A DNA stretch of 64,000 bases. Source: Pseudocolwellia agarivorans (GTDB lineage: Bacteria; Pseudomonadota; Gammaproteobacteria; Enterobacterales; Alteromonadaceae). The stretch covers positions 434,001-498,000 of the forward strand of contig NZ_MUZU01000001.1 of NCBI RefSeq assembly GCF_002000085.1. The letters are read 5' to 3'. Within the stretch, counting starts at the first letter, position 1, and each line of letters opens with the position of its first letter. The translations under genes were made by a program, and so were the position numbers. This document shows, piece after piece, positions 1 to 9,031 of the stretch. The notes under the pieces are model-generated. The model worked only from the letters and a program-made list of their open reading frames with translations, ran no database searches and was not told where the DNA came from.

Positions 1-74
1 GCTTTATTTACCTTGTAGCAATGTAAATGAACTAATAGGTGGGCATTACATATTTAATCACTTAGGAGCCATTA

Positions 75-1256
75 ATGTTAACTACCGCACATATTGCTGT
101 TGTAAAAAGTACAATTCCTTTATTAGAAGCTGGAGGTCCAGCTATTACAGACCATTTTTATCAACGTATGTTTGCTCATAACCCTGAATTAAAAAATATT
201 TTTAATATGAGTAATCAAAAAACAGGACGTCAAAAAACAGCATTATTTGAAGCTATATTAGCTTATGCTAAAAATATTGATAATTTAGCCGTATTAAAAC
301 ACGCTGTTGAACGTATTACGCAAAAGCATACTAGTTTTTATATTCAACCAGAGCATTATAAAATTGTAGGTTTACACTTAATTGAAACCTTACGAGAATT
401 ACTGCCAGAACAATTTACCGAGGAAGTAGAGACAGCTTGGACCGCTGCTTATGGCGTTTTAGCGACTATCTTTATTAACCGCGAAGAAGAGTTATACAGT
501 GAACGTGAAGCTAGTTATGGCGGTTGGCGTGGTAAACGGGCTTTTTGTTTAGTGGATAAAAAAGTGGAATCTGTTTTAGTTACAAGCTTCGTTTTTGAGC
601 CTATGGATCAACAACCTGTTCTTGATTATCAAGCAGGACAATATATTGGTATAGAATTAACACCTCATGGAAGTGAAAACATTGAGATACGCCAATATTC
701 TCTTTCTGATAAACCTAACGGTAAAAGCTATCGTATTTCGGTAAAGCGAGAGCTAGGTGAACAAAATGGTTTAATGTCTAACCACTTACACGACAACCTA
801 AATGTAGGCGATTTGGTGGATTTACATGCTCCTGCAGGTGACTTCTTTTTTGTAAATCGTGACGCGCCTGTGGTTTTAGTTTCTGCAGGTGTTGGGATCA
901 CGCCTATGCAAGCTATGTTAGAAAAACTGGCTGATGAAGATTACGACAATCAAATTCATTATATTCACGCTTGTGAAAACGAGGATCAGCATTCATTCGC
1001 AAAGCGAACTCAAGATTTATGTCATACTAAAGGCTGGTCTTACAATACTTGGTATAAAGAACAAGCTACGGAAAAAGAGAATACTCATCATGGTTTTATT
1101 AACTTCAACCAAGTTGATCTACCGTTAAACGATGGTAATTTTTACTTATGCGGACCTGTTGGTTTTATGAAGTTTGCTAAAACGGACTTGATGAAACTAG
1201 GTGTTTGTGAAGAGCGTATTCATTATGAGGTTTTTGGTCCTCACGCTTCATTGTAA
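75..1256 (+). CDS. hmp: Flavohemoprotein, nitric oxide dioxygenase
   Basis: Converts nitric oxide and O2 to nitrate with NAD(P)H in the cytoplasm, protecting against nitrosative stress. The 393 residues match the usual family length. Residues 1-140 form a globin domain with Tyr29, proximal His85 and Tyr95 at the positions known for E. coli Hmp. A ferredoxin-reductase-like FAD domain follows (RQYSLSD, about 206-212), then an NAD domain (VSAGVGITPM and YLCGPVGFM). The ATG has the RBS TAGGAG. A 13-bp inverted repeat follows the stop, so the gene is probably a single unit. I could not recognise an NsrR operator in the 74 bases available upstream. Confidence 0.97.
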   Translation: MLTTAHIAVVKSTIPLLEAGGPAITDHFYQRMFAHNPELKNIFNMSNQKTGRQKTALFEAILAYAKNIDNLAVLKHAVERITQKHTSFYIQPEHYKIVGLHLIETLRELLPEQFTEEVETAWTAAYGVLATIFINREEELYSEREASYGGWRGKRAFCLVDKKVESVLVTSFVFEPMDQQPVLDYQAGQYIGIELTPHGSENIEIRQYSLSDKPNGKSYRISVKRELGEQNGLMSNHLHDNLNVGDLVDLHAPAGDFFFVNRDAPVVLVSAGVGITPMQAMLEKLADEDYDNQIHYIHACENEDQHSFAKRTQDLCHTKGWSYNTWYKEQATEKENTHHGFINFNQVDLPLNDGNFYLCGPVGFMKFAKTDLMKLGVCEERIHYEVFGPHASL

Positions 1257-1279
1257 TATAAATTAATTCAAAAATGACC

Positions 1280-1316
1280 TTAAAGCCAACTATAGCTATT
1301 CCCTAGTTGGCTTTAA
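1280..1316 (+). terminator. Hairpin after hmp
   Basis: TTAAAGCCAACTA (1280-1292) pairs perfectly with TAGTTGGCTTTAA (1304-1316) around an 11-nt loop. It lies between hmp and the convergent MFS gene. The downstream U-tract is weak, so termination could be bidirectional but is not certain. Confidence 0.6.
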
Positions 1317-1355
1317 TTCAGATTAATTCCCCCTAATCGAGTTAATTAAATCGGA

Positions 1356-2516
1356 TTAAGTAATTTTGTCTCGATCATTTACCTTAATAAATAAAGCGAA
1401 AACAGCACCAATAAATGCAGCAAGCATGGCCATATCAAAAGCAGTAGTTGACCCCGCTCCATTTAACCAAAGTACACCTGCTAAATACGCACCTATTGCA
1501 CCACCGATACCATAAACACCACCAATATATACGGCTTGCCCCCTATTTTGTTGACTAGGATCGAAATGTCGTTGTAAAAACTGTATTGAAGCACTGTGAT
1601 ATAAACCGAAACTTGCGGCGTGTATAGCCTGAGATAGGATCATAACTAACATAGAATCACCTAAATGCCCCATTAAAAACCAGCGGAAAGATGTTGTTAT
1701 AAGGCTAAATACTAAAATATTTTTAACACTAAAATGTTTAAATATTTTACCTGCATAAATAAAAATCGTGATTTCAGCAATAACCCCTAAAGAAATTAAT
1801 ATGCCTACGGCAAAACCAGGGTATTGCAAATCTCTTAAATACAAAGCAAAAAAACTGTAATAAGGCCCAAAACTTAATTGCAGTAATAAACCCGCAATGA
1901 AAAATACAGCAAAATTTATATTGAAAAGTTTACCTTTAATAGATGATGTTTTAGTTATTTGAGACTGCTTAATTTTAGATTGCTTAATCAATAATGTAGA
2001 TAAAAACAAACCAAATAGAATAATAAAACCTATGTAGGTAAAAGCTTCCGAACTAAATTGCTCAATGACTTCCCCTGCTACAACAGCAAAAAATATAAAA
2101 CCAATACTTCCCCACAATCTAATACGTGCGTAAATTTGGGCACTTCGCCTGATAGAGTTAAGTGTCATAACTTCAAGCTGAGGTAAAATTGCGGTCCAAA
2201 ATAGGCTGAAAGTTGCTAAACAAAAAACAACGGGCCAATAATCATTTAGCCAAAAAAGAAACGTAAAAAAAGCACAGGCTAAAAAAGCGCCTAACCTAAT
2301 AATTCCTAGCTGCTGGCCTGTTTTATCAGCCAAAACAGCCCATAATGTAGGCCCAATAATTTTAGTTGCTGTAAAAATAGCAAGGATTTCTCCTATCTCC
2401 ACTGACGAAAAATTTTTTCCATCTAAAAACAGTGGTAAAAAAGGAATGATCAAGCCAAGTAAGCCAAAATACCAAAAGTAGCTAAATGACGAACGTAAAA
2501 ACAATGCAGACTTCAT
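1356..2516 (-). CDS. MFS transporter, 3-phenylpropionate permease (HcaT)-like
   Basis: A 386-residue inner-membrane protein with about twelve hydrophobic segments. The N-terminus (YFWYFGLLGLIIPFLPLFL, then ADKTGQ after the second segment) resembles the MFS_1-like/HcaT branch of the major facilitator superfamily. The substrate cannot be told from sequence. No phenylpropionate dioxygenase genes are nearby, so the HcaT name describes similarity only. It lies downstream of aroC on the same strand, but a strong terminator in the 128-bp gap suggests separate transcription. Confidence 0.85.
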   Translation of the reverse strand: MKSALFLRSSFSYFWYFGLLGLIIPFLPLFLDGKNFSSVEIGEILAIFTATKIIGPTLWAVLADKTGQQLGIIRLGAFLACAFFTFLFWLNDYWPVVFCLATFSLFWTAILPQLEVMTLNSIRRSAQIYARIRLWGSIGFIFFAVVAGEVIEQFSSEAFTYIGFIILFGLFLSTLLIKQSKIKQSQITKTSSIKGKLFNINFAVFFIAGLLLQLSFGPYYSFFALYLRDLQYPGFAVGILISLGVIAEITIFIYAGKIFKHFSVKNILVFSLITTSFRWFLMGHLGDSMLVMILSQAIHAASFGLYHSASIQFLQRHFDPSQQNRGQAVYIGGVYGIGGAIGAYLAGVLWLNGAGSTTAFDMAMLAAFIGAVFALFIKVNDRDKIT

Positions 2517-2567
2517 TTATTTTCCTAGGAATAAAAAGACTTGAATGAGAAATGAAACATAAAAAAG

Positions 2568-2602
2568 TAAGCCGATATAAAGTAAAGTTTTATATCGGCT
2601 TA
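2568..2602 (-). terminator. Intrinsic terminator of the prmB-aroC unit
   Basis: A perfect 14-bp stem (2568-2581 with 2589-2602) and a 7-nt loop. Read on the minus strand, the stem is followed by ACTTTTTT, a good U-tract. It ends the aroC transcript before the MFS gene. Confidence 0.8.
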
Positions 2603-2644
2603 TGATGATAAATTATACTATTCCCCTTAAAAGAATAGGATTAA

Positions 2645-3736
2645 TTATTTTGATATATCTGGCGTTTCGCACATAACATCAGCATTTTGTGCTCTATTAC
2701 GCATAAAATGGTCCATTAACGTTAACGCCAGCATAGCTTCAGCAATAGGAACTGCTCGAATACCAACACACGGATCGTGTCTACCTTTGGTGATTAAGTC
2801 AGTAGACTCACCTTGTTTGTTAATGGTTTTACCACTAACACCAATGCTTGATGTCGGTTTAAGTGCAATATGTGCGACAATATTTTGACCTGAAGAAATG
2901 CCGCCTAAAACACCACCAGCACTATTTTTGGCAAAGCCATTAGGCGTAAGTTCATCACGGTGTACAGAGCCTTTTTGATTAACCACTTCAAAACCGTCAC
3001 CAATTTCAACACCTTTAACGGCATTAATGCCCATCAGCGCATGAGCAATATCAGCATCTAATCGATCAAAAATGGGCTCACCTAAACCAACAGGCACATT
3101 TTCAGCAACAACCGTTAACTTGGCGCCAATAGAATCTTTTTGGCGCATAATATCACGTAAATATTCATCAAGTTGCTCAAGTTTGTTTGCATCAGGGAAG
3201 AAAAACGGGTTAGTTTCTACAATGTCCCAATCGTACGTTTCAGCTTTTATATCTGCAATTTGTGTTACACAAGCACGAATAACAATACCGAGTTTTTCTT
3301 TTAGGAATTTTTTCGCAATAGAGCCTGCAGCCACTCGCATAGCCGTTTCACGAGCAGAAGAACGCCCGCCGCCACGGTAATCACGAATACCGTATTTTTG
3401 CCAATAGGTATAATCAGCATGCCCTGGGCGAAAGCTTTCAGAGATATTGCCGTAATCTTGCGAACGCTGATCTTTATTTTTGATCACTAAGCCAATTGGC
3501 GTACCGGTTGTTTTACCTTCAAATACACCTGACATAATAGTAACTTCGTCGTCTTCACGACGAGCTGTAGTAAATCGAGATTGACCAGGTTTACGTCGAT
3601 CTAAATCAACTTGCAGATCTTCTTCCGTTAACGACAAACCAGGAGGGCAACCATCAATGATGGCGCCTAAACCTAAACCGTGGCTCTCACCATAAGTGGT
3701 TACTGTAAATAATTTTCCGAACGTATTACCTGACAT
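2645..3736 (-). CDS. aroC: Chorismate synthase
   Basis: Seventh step of the shikimate pathway: 5-enolpyruvylshikimate-3-phosphate to chorismate, needing reduced FMN, in the cytoplasm. The 363 residues cover the full family length. Hallmarks are TYGESHG near the N-terminus, [19 protein letters not shown], the FMN/substrate loop [12 protein letters not shown] and the C-terminal TKGRHDPC. It lies 43 bp downstream of prmB on the same strand, as in many gammaproteobacteria, so the two are probably cotranscribed. Confidence 0.98.
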   Translation of the reverse strand: MSGNTFGKLFTVTTYGESHGLGLGAIIDGCPPGLSLTEEDLQVDLDRRKPGQSRFTTARREDDEVTIMSGVFEGKTTGTPIGLVIKNKDQRSQDYGNISESFRPGHADYTYWQKYGIRDYRGGGRSSARETAMRVAAGSIAKKFLKEKLGIVIRACVTQIADIKAETYDWDIVETNPFFFPDANKLEQLDEYLRDIMRQKDSIGAKLTVVAENVPVGLGEPIFDRLDADIAHALMGINAVKGVEIGDGFEVVNQKGSVHRDELTPNGFAKNSAGGVLGGISSGQNIVAHIALKPTSSIGVSGKTINKQGESTDLITKGRHDPCVGIRAVPIAEAMLALTLMDHFMRNRAQNADVMCETPDISK

Positions 3737-3779
3737 ACTAAATTAACTACCTTTACTGAAAATAAAACTCAAAATGAAT

Positions 3780-4715
3780 CTATACATTTTGTTTAAAAAT
3801 GTCTGAAAATTCTTCTAATTGTGCTTTGGTTAACATAAATACACCATGACCACCATGTTCAAAGGTTAACCACTTAAATGGTACTTCGGGATATACTGAT
3901 GCAACATGAATTTGTGAGTTACCAACCTCACAAATTAATATACCATTTTCTGATAAGTGCGCTGCACTTTCCGCTAATATTTTTCTTACAATGTCTAACC
4001 CATCTTCGCCACATCCCAAGCCCATTTCAGGCTCATGTAAATACTCTTGCGGAAGGGAATCAACATCATCTTGATCAACATAAGGAGGATTAGTCACAAT
4101 TAAATCATAAACTTGCCCTTCAACCCCAGAAAAAACGTCAGATTGAATTGGAATAACTTGTTCTGATAAGCCATGATTTTCTATATTAATGTTGGCAACA
4201 TTTAGCGCATCAATCGATAAATCAACCGCATCAACTTCAGCTTCTGGGAATGCATAAGCACATGCGATAGCTATACAGCCGCTGCCTGTACATAAATCTA
4301 AAATTCTATGAGGTACGCTGTTTTCATCAATTAAATTTACAAATCTATTTTCAATTAACTCTCCAATTGGAGAGCGAGGTACCAGAACACGTTGATCAAC
4401 ATAAAAGGGTAAATTGGCAAAAACGGCTTGATTAGTTAAATACGCAGCAGGGATTTCTTCAACAATACGTTTTTCAATAATAGATAATACGTCATTTTTT
4501 TCGTCTGAGGTTAACTGGCAAGAAAAAACTTGCTCAAATAAACTTTCAGGTAAATTTAACGTAAACATAATTAACGAAATAGCTTCATCCCAGGCGTTAT
4601 TTGTACCGTGCCCAAAATAAAGATCTGCCTGGTTAAACTGACTTGTTGCAAACCGAACAAAATCGCCCGTTGTATTTAATTGCTCATTAATAGATGAAAA
4701 GTTCAACTCTTTCAC
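3780..4715 (-). CDS. prmB: 50S ribosomal protein L3 glutamine methyltransferase
   Basis: SAM-dependent enzyme that methylates the Gln of ribosomal protein L3. At 311 residues it matches E. coli PrmB (310). The Rossmann motif I DLCTGSGCIAIACA is at 140-153 and the catalytic NPPY at 209-212. PrmB is preferred over PrmC because of length, the N-terminal region and the aroC neighbour. It is transcribed divergently from smrB, which starts 55 bp away; this pairing is common in the group. Confidence 0.95.
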   Translation of the reverse strand: MKELNFSSINEQLNTTGDFVRFATSQFNQADLYFGHGTNNAWDEAISLIMFTLNLPESLFEQVFSCQLTSDEKNDVLSIIEKRIVEEIPAAYLTNQAVFANLPFYVDQRVLVPRSPIGELIENRFVNLIDENSVPHRILDLCTGSGCIAIACAYAFPEAEVDAVDLSIDALNVANINIENHGLSEQVIPIQSDVFSGVEGQVYDLIVTNPPYVDQDDVDSLPQEYLHEPEMGLGCGEDGLDIVRKILAESAAHLSENGILICEVGNSQIHVASVYPEVPFKWLTFEHGGHGVFMLTKAQLEEFSDIFKQNV

Positions 4716-4769
4716 ATGTTTTCCTATAAGAGACTTGTGATTAATGATAGATGTTTTTAAACTTACGCC

Positions 4770-5306
4770 ATGAAACTAAAAGACAGCTTAACGCCACAAG
4801 AAAAACAACTATTCAAAGATGCTGTAGGTAAAGTGAAACCTATTGTACAGGATAAAATCCAACCCTCAAAGAAAAGCACTAAGACCAAAAGAATTATTAA
4901 AGATAAAGAATCAAATAAACAAAACGCGCAATTTTATTTTTCTGATGACTTTGAACCAGATCTTAATCAGCAAGGACCATTAAAATATATACGTGAAGAT
5001 GTTGATACCTTTGAAGCTAAAAAATTACGTAGAGGTGATTACGCGCCGGATCTGATTTTAGATCTTCATGGACTTGATCAGCAGCAAGCCAAATTAGAAA
5101 TTGCTTCGTTGTTATTTGCTTGTCAAAAAGAACATGCTCACTGTATTTGCATTATACATGGGCTAGGTTCTCGAATACTCAAAAACAAAGTTCCCCATTG
5201 GTTAGTACAACACCCTGATATAATGGCCTTTCATCAAGCACCACTAGAATGGGGAGGGAATGGTGCTATTTTAGCGCTAGTTGAAATAGAAGATAAATTT
5301 AGCTAA
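4770..5306 (+). CDS. smrB: Smr-domain endonuclease, ribosome rescue factor SmrB
   Basis: SmrB-type proteins cut mRNA at collided ribosomes as part of ribosome rescue. The 178-residue protein has a basic, probably disordered N-terminal half (Lys-rich about 20-50) and a C-terminal Smr domain starting with LDLHG (97-101) and ending with HGLGSRILK and a GGNGAI loop. It is divergent from prmB and converges on sixA with a 19-bp gap. Confidence 0.93.
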   Translation: MKLKDSLTPQEKQLFKDAVGKVKPIVQDKIQPSKKSTKTKRIIKDKESNKQNAQFYFSDDFEPDLNQQGPLKYIREDVDTFEAKKLRRGDYAPDLILDLHGLDQQQAKLEIASLLFACQKEHAHCICIIHGLGSRILKNKVPHWLVQHPDIMAFHQAPLEWGGNGAILALVEIEDKFS

Positions 5307-5325
5307 ATAAAAATGGCTAAACTTA

Positions 5326-5802
5326 TCAACACAAATCACTTGGAGAAGTTAAACTCACCAAGTGACCTTTCATACGTTTTACATCGTAATCTATATGAGC
5401 AATTCCCGCGGTTTGAAAAATGGGTCCATTCCCATCAACGGTTAATTCTGCTACCAAGTAACTTACCAATGGCATATGAGAAACAATTAGCAGGGTTTGA
5501 ATTTTATCCGTCACACAAACACCGTCTATATAATCATGCATTTGCTCAGCAGAACCTGATGGGGTAATAAAGTCTAGTGTGGTAATTAATAAATCATCAC
5601 CTAAATAATTAATTAATTCTTTTGTAGTTTCTTGAGCTCTGATAAATGGACTTACAATAACTTGATCAATAGTAATTTTTTTATTATCTAGCCACTGGGC
5701 CATAACATGAGCTTCTAACTTACCTTGAGCCGTTAATCCACGAAGTGCGTCACTACTACCCGAAGTAAATGCTTGACCATGACGCATTATATAAACTTGC
5801 AT
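5326..5802 (-). CDS. sixA: Phosphohistidine phosphatase SixA
   Basis: Histidine-phosphatase-superfamily enzyme that removes phosphate from phosphohistidine; in E. coli it acts on the nitrogen phosphotransferase protein NPr. The 158 residues match the family. The catalytic R7-H8-G9 lies in MRHGQA and the second His is H109 in IVSHMP. It is convergent with smrB. An open frame on the opposite strand (5313-5567) is a shadow. Confidence 0.93.
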   Translation of the reverse strand: MQVYIMRHGQAFTSGSSDALRGLTAQGKLEAHVMAQWLDNKKITIDQVIVSPFIRAQETTKELINYLGDDLLITTLDFITPSGSAEQMHDYIDGVCVTDKIQTLLIVSHMPLVSYLVAELTVDGNGPIFQTAGIAHIDYDVKRMKGHLVSLTSPSDLC

Positions 5803-6016
5803 AAATTATCCACGCATACTCAATGTATGCAACAGCTTTCCCAAATTGAGGCTATAGTAAAGCAATACCACTTTTTTTTATAACAACTGTTAAGAATATA
5901 ATGGACTCATCTTATTCCATACGGTAATTTAAAAAGCTCAAAAATAGATTACAACACATCGCTTAGTTTTCGTGTGACGTATAAAAAAATACAATAAACT
6001 AAAGCGGGAGCCTCCT

Positions 6017-8812
6017 TTGAAAAAAAGCCCTAATGATCATAAACACTATTTACCTCTTACATTAAAAAACGGTTTACGTGTTTTATTAGTAAATAATAAT
6101 GAAACTAAAAAGTCTGCTGCAGCACTTGCCGTTAATGCTGGTCATTTTAGTGATCCTTTTGACAGACAAGGCTTAGCGCATTTTTTAGAGCATATGTTAT
6201 TTTTAGGAACAGAAAAATATCCCGATGGTAGTGAATATCAAAAATTTATCAGCCAACACGGTGGGAGCAATAATGCATGGACAGCAACTGAACATACTTG
6301 TTACTTTTTAGATATTAATCATCAATATTTTGAAGAGGCCTTAGACCGTTTTAGTCAATTTTTTACCTCCCCCCTTCTCTCTGAAACATTTGTACAATCA
6401 GAAAGAGAAAACATTGATGCTGAATATAAATTAAAATTAAAAGATGATATTCGACGACTTTACGATGTACATAAGGAAACCATCAACCAAGCACACCCTT
6501 TTTCAAAATTTTCTGTAGGGAATCACGAAACACTTGCTGATAGAAACAACCAAAGTATTCAACAAGAAATAAAAGCATTCTATAAAAAGTATTATCAAGC
6601 ATCAGCAATGACACTTGTTATTGAAGGTCCACAACCATTAAACGAGTTAAAAGCGTTAGCCAAATCAAAGTTTTCCAGTATTCCTAGTACTCAAAACCAG
6701 ATCAATAAAATTGAAGCTCCGTTATATTTACCTGAGCATCAATCAAGATTAATTAATGTATACCCAGTAAAAAACGAGCATCAGCTCATTATTAGTTTTG
6801 CAATGCCTGCGATAGACAATCTATATAGAAACAAACCTGAGTCTATTTTAGCCTACTTATTAGGGCATGAAGGTATAGGAAGTATTTATTCTTTATTAAA
6901 GAGAAAGCAGTGGGCAATGGGGTTAACAGCAGGTTCAGGAATTAATGGTTCCAACTTTAAAGATTTTAATATCAGCTTTCAATTAACATCTATTGGTGAA
7001 AAGCATATAAATGACATTGTCGCCATTGTTTTTCAATATATTCAATTAATGAAAGAAAAACCCTTAGCTCATTTTTATTATGAAGAAAAACAAACCTTAG
7101 CTGATATTGCTTTTCAATATGCTGAAAAGTTAAAGCCACTTGACTCGGCCTGTCAATTAGTTGTCAACATGCAACATTATCCAGAAAAAGACTACATATT
7201 TGGTGATTATGCTATGGATGGATATTGCCAAGAAGAAGTTAATAATTTGCTGCAGTACTTATCTCCGAGTAATATGCGTATTATTCATATCAGCAAAGAA
7301 AATACTTTTGATCAAACAAGCAAGTGGTATGGAGTTCCTTATACGGTATCTAAAATCAGCGATAAGTTATTAAACCACTGGGAAAACACTCAAACTATCG
7401 ACGCTTTAGCTCTTCCCACTAAAAACCCATATATAATTAAAAATCCGTCAGTATTATCAAATAAGCTTACCGAACAAGAAAAACAAAGTTTACCTTCAGT
7501 ACCAACATGTATCGACAAAGAGAATGGTTATGAGCTGTGGTTTAAACAAGATACAACATTTAGTGTTCCAAAGGGTTACATATATATAGGTATCGACTCA
7601 CCTATAATTATTCAATCCGATGAAAATATTGCAATAACTCGATTATTTGTTGATTTATTTACCGACTCCGTTATTGAAAAACACTACGACGCTGAAATTG
7701 CAGGAATACAATATCACTTATACGCGCATCAAGGAGGAGTAACATTACAATTGTCTGGCTTTACCGACAAACAAAGCCATCTACTTGCACGATTACTAAA
7801 AGATTTAAAGCAAACTAAATTCACAGAAAACCAATTTAGTTTACTAAAAAAACAACTGATCCAACACTGGCAAAATACCGATACAAGTAAGTCTATTTCA
7901 CAGCTATTTTCTTTTTTAAGTTCTTCAATTCAACCTAACAACCCAAGCTGTGTAGCTCTTGCAAATGCATTAACAAAAGTAACCTATAATCAATTCAATC
8001 AATTTATACATAAGATTTTTGAACATGTTTCGGTAAAATCATTAATACATGGAAATTGGACAATAAAAAATGCTGAATATATAGGAGATATCATTAAGCA
8101 ATTCTTCATAAAAAACATAAATATAAAACACAGCGTTAAGCCTTCTGTGATATCTATTGAAAATCACGGTGAAATTACTTGTCCTATTATTTTACCTAAG
8201 CATGACCACGCTACTATCACTTACTACCCTGCTCCTAAAAAAGACTTAACGTCTGTTGCAAAAAGCATGTTAACCAGCCAGTTGTTATCCCCTTTATTTT
8301 TCCAAGAAATGCGTACCGAAAAACAATATGGTTATTTAGTAGGGGTTAATTTTATTCCAATTAATAGATACCCAGGTATTGCTTTTTATATTCAATCTCC
8401 CAATACAGAATCTCCACATTTATCAGGTGCTATTGATGCTTTTATTAATAATGCTTATAAAAATATTGAAGGTATGGACAATGAACACTGGGAGCATGTT
8501 AAACAGGGCCTAGCAAGTCAATTACTCGAAAGAGATTCAAGTTTACGTATTAAAAGCCAAAGGTTTTGGGCTGCTATTTGTACCGATGAATGTAATTTTA
8601 ATCAAAAAAGGCAGCTTATCGATACAATAAATAACTTAACTTTACTTGAGATAAAAAACTTTTTAAAAGAAACATTAAGCACAACTAACTCACCAGACAG
8701 AATTAATTTATTATCTTTTACTAGTAAAGATCAATTACAAGCTAGCAATATAGAAAATAAAGATATTACAAATACTTTATATTTATTAAATAATTACGAA
8801 AGAAAACATTAA
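6017..8812 (+). CDS. M16 family zinc metallopeptidase (insulinase/pitrilysin type)
   Basis: A 931-residue four-module peptidase of the insulinase family. The inverted zinc motif HFLEH is at 55-59, with a Glu in ENIDAEYKLK (about 136) as likely third ligand. An RTEKQYGYLVG segment in the C-terminal half matches the inactive module of pitrilysin and IDE. Unlike E. coli PtrA it has no signal peptide (starts MKKSPNDHKHYLPL), so it should be cytoplasmic. The start is TTG at 6017, chosen because GCGGGAG lies just upstream and the M16 domain begins within ten residues. It has its own 214-bp upstream region. Peptide turnover is the expected role; the substrate is unknown. Confidence 0.93.
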   Translation: MKKSPNDHKHYLPLTLKNGLRVLLVNNNETKKSAAALAVNAGHFSDPFDRQGLAHFLEHMLFLGTEKYPDGSEYQKFISQHGGSNNAWTATEHTCYFLDINHQYFEEALDRFSQFFTSPLLSETFVQSERENIDAEYKLKLKDDIRRLYDVHKETINQAHPFSKFSVGNHETLADRNNQSIQQEIKAFYKKYYQASAMTLVIEGPQPLNELKALAKSKFSSIPSTQNQINKIEAPLYLPEHQSRLINVYPVKNEHQLIISFAMPAIDNLYRNKPESILAYLLGHEGIGSIYSLLKRKQWAMGLTAGSGINGSNFKDFNISFQLTSIGEKHINDIVAIVFQYIQLMKEKPLAHFYYEEKQTLADIAFQYAEKLKPLDSACQLVVNMQHYPEKDYIFGDYAMDGYCQEEVNNLLQYLSPSNMRIIHISKENTFDQTSKWYGVPYTVSKISDKLLNHWENTQTIDALALPTKNPYIIKNPSVLSNKLTEQEKQSLPSVPTCIDKENGYELWFKQDTTFSVPKGYIYIGIDSPIIIQSDENIAITRLFVDLFTDSVIEKHYDAEIAGIQYHLYAHQGGVTLQLSGFTDKQSHLLARLLKDLKQTKFTENQFSLLKKQLIQHWQNTDTSKSISQLFSFLSSSIQPNNPSCVALANALTKVTYNQFNQFIHKIFEHVSVKSLIHGNWTIKNAEYIGDIIKQFFIKNINIKHSVKPSVISIENHGEITCPIILPKHDHATITYYPAPKKDLTSVAKSMLTSQLLSPLFFQEMRTEKQYGYLVGVNFIPINRYPGIAFYIQSPNTESPHLSGAIDAFINNAYKNIEGMDNEHWEHVKQGLASQLLERDSSLRIKSQRFWAAICTDECNFNQKRQLIDTINNLTLLEIKNFLKETLSTTNSPDRINLLSFTSKDQLQASNIENKDITNTLYLLNNYERKH

Positions 8813-9031
8813 ACCTGCCGATAACATTAATACATAAGCCTAACTATTTACTTAACCCCTTATATTATACTTGCTCGAGTGAATAGTTGACTTAGTCTCA
8901 ACCATGACTTTAAATAGCAGTGTGATACTAAAATAATTATAAAATCATAGTGATTACACGTTTAAAATAGAATCTTTTAAACAAAGTTGTAGTGATCATT
9001 CCTAAACGCATATACTTTCAAGGTTGTTGTA

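Noticed and set aside
1-74. NsrR operator upstream of hmp
   Set aside because: No good match to the known palindrome of AAATGCATCTT type is visible in the bases available; the site may lie outside the window.
5313-5567. 84-codon frame on the plus strand opposite sixA
   Set aside because: SixA on the minus strand has all catalytic motifs; the plus frame has no recognisable domain.
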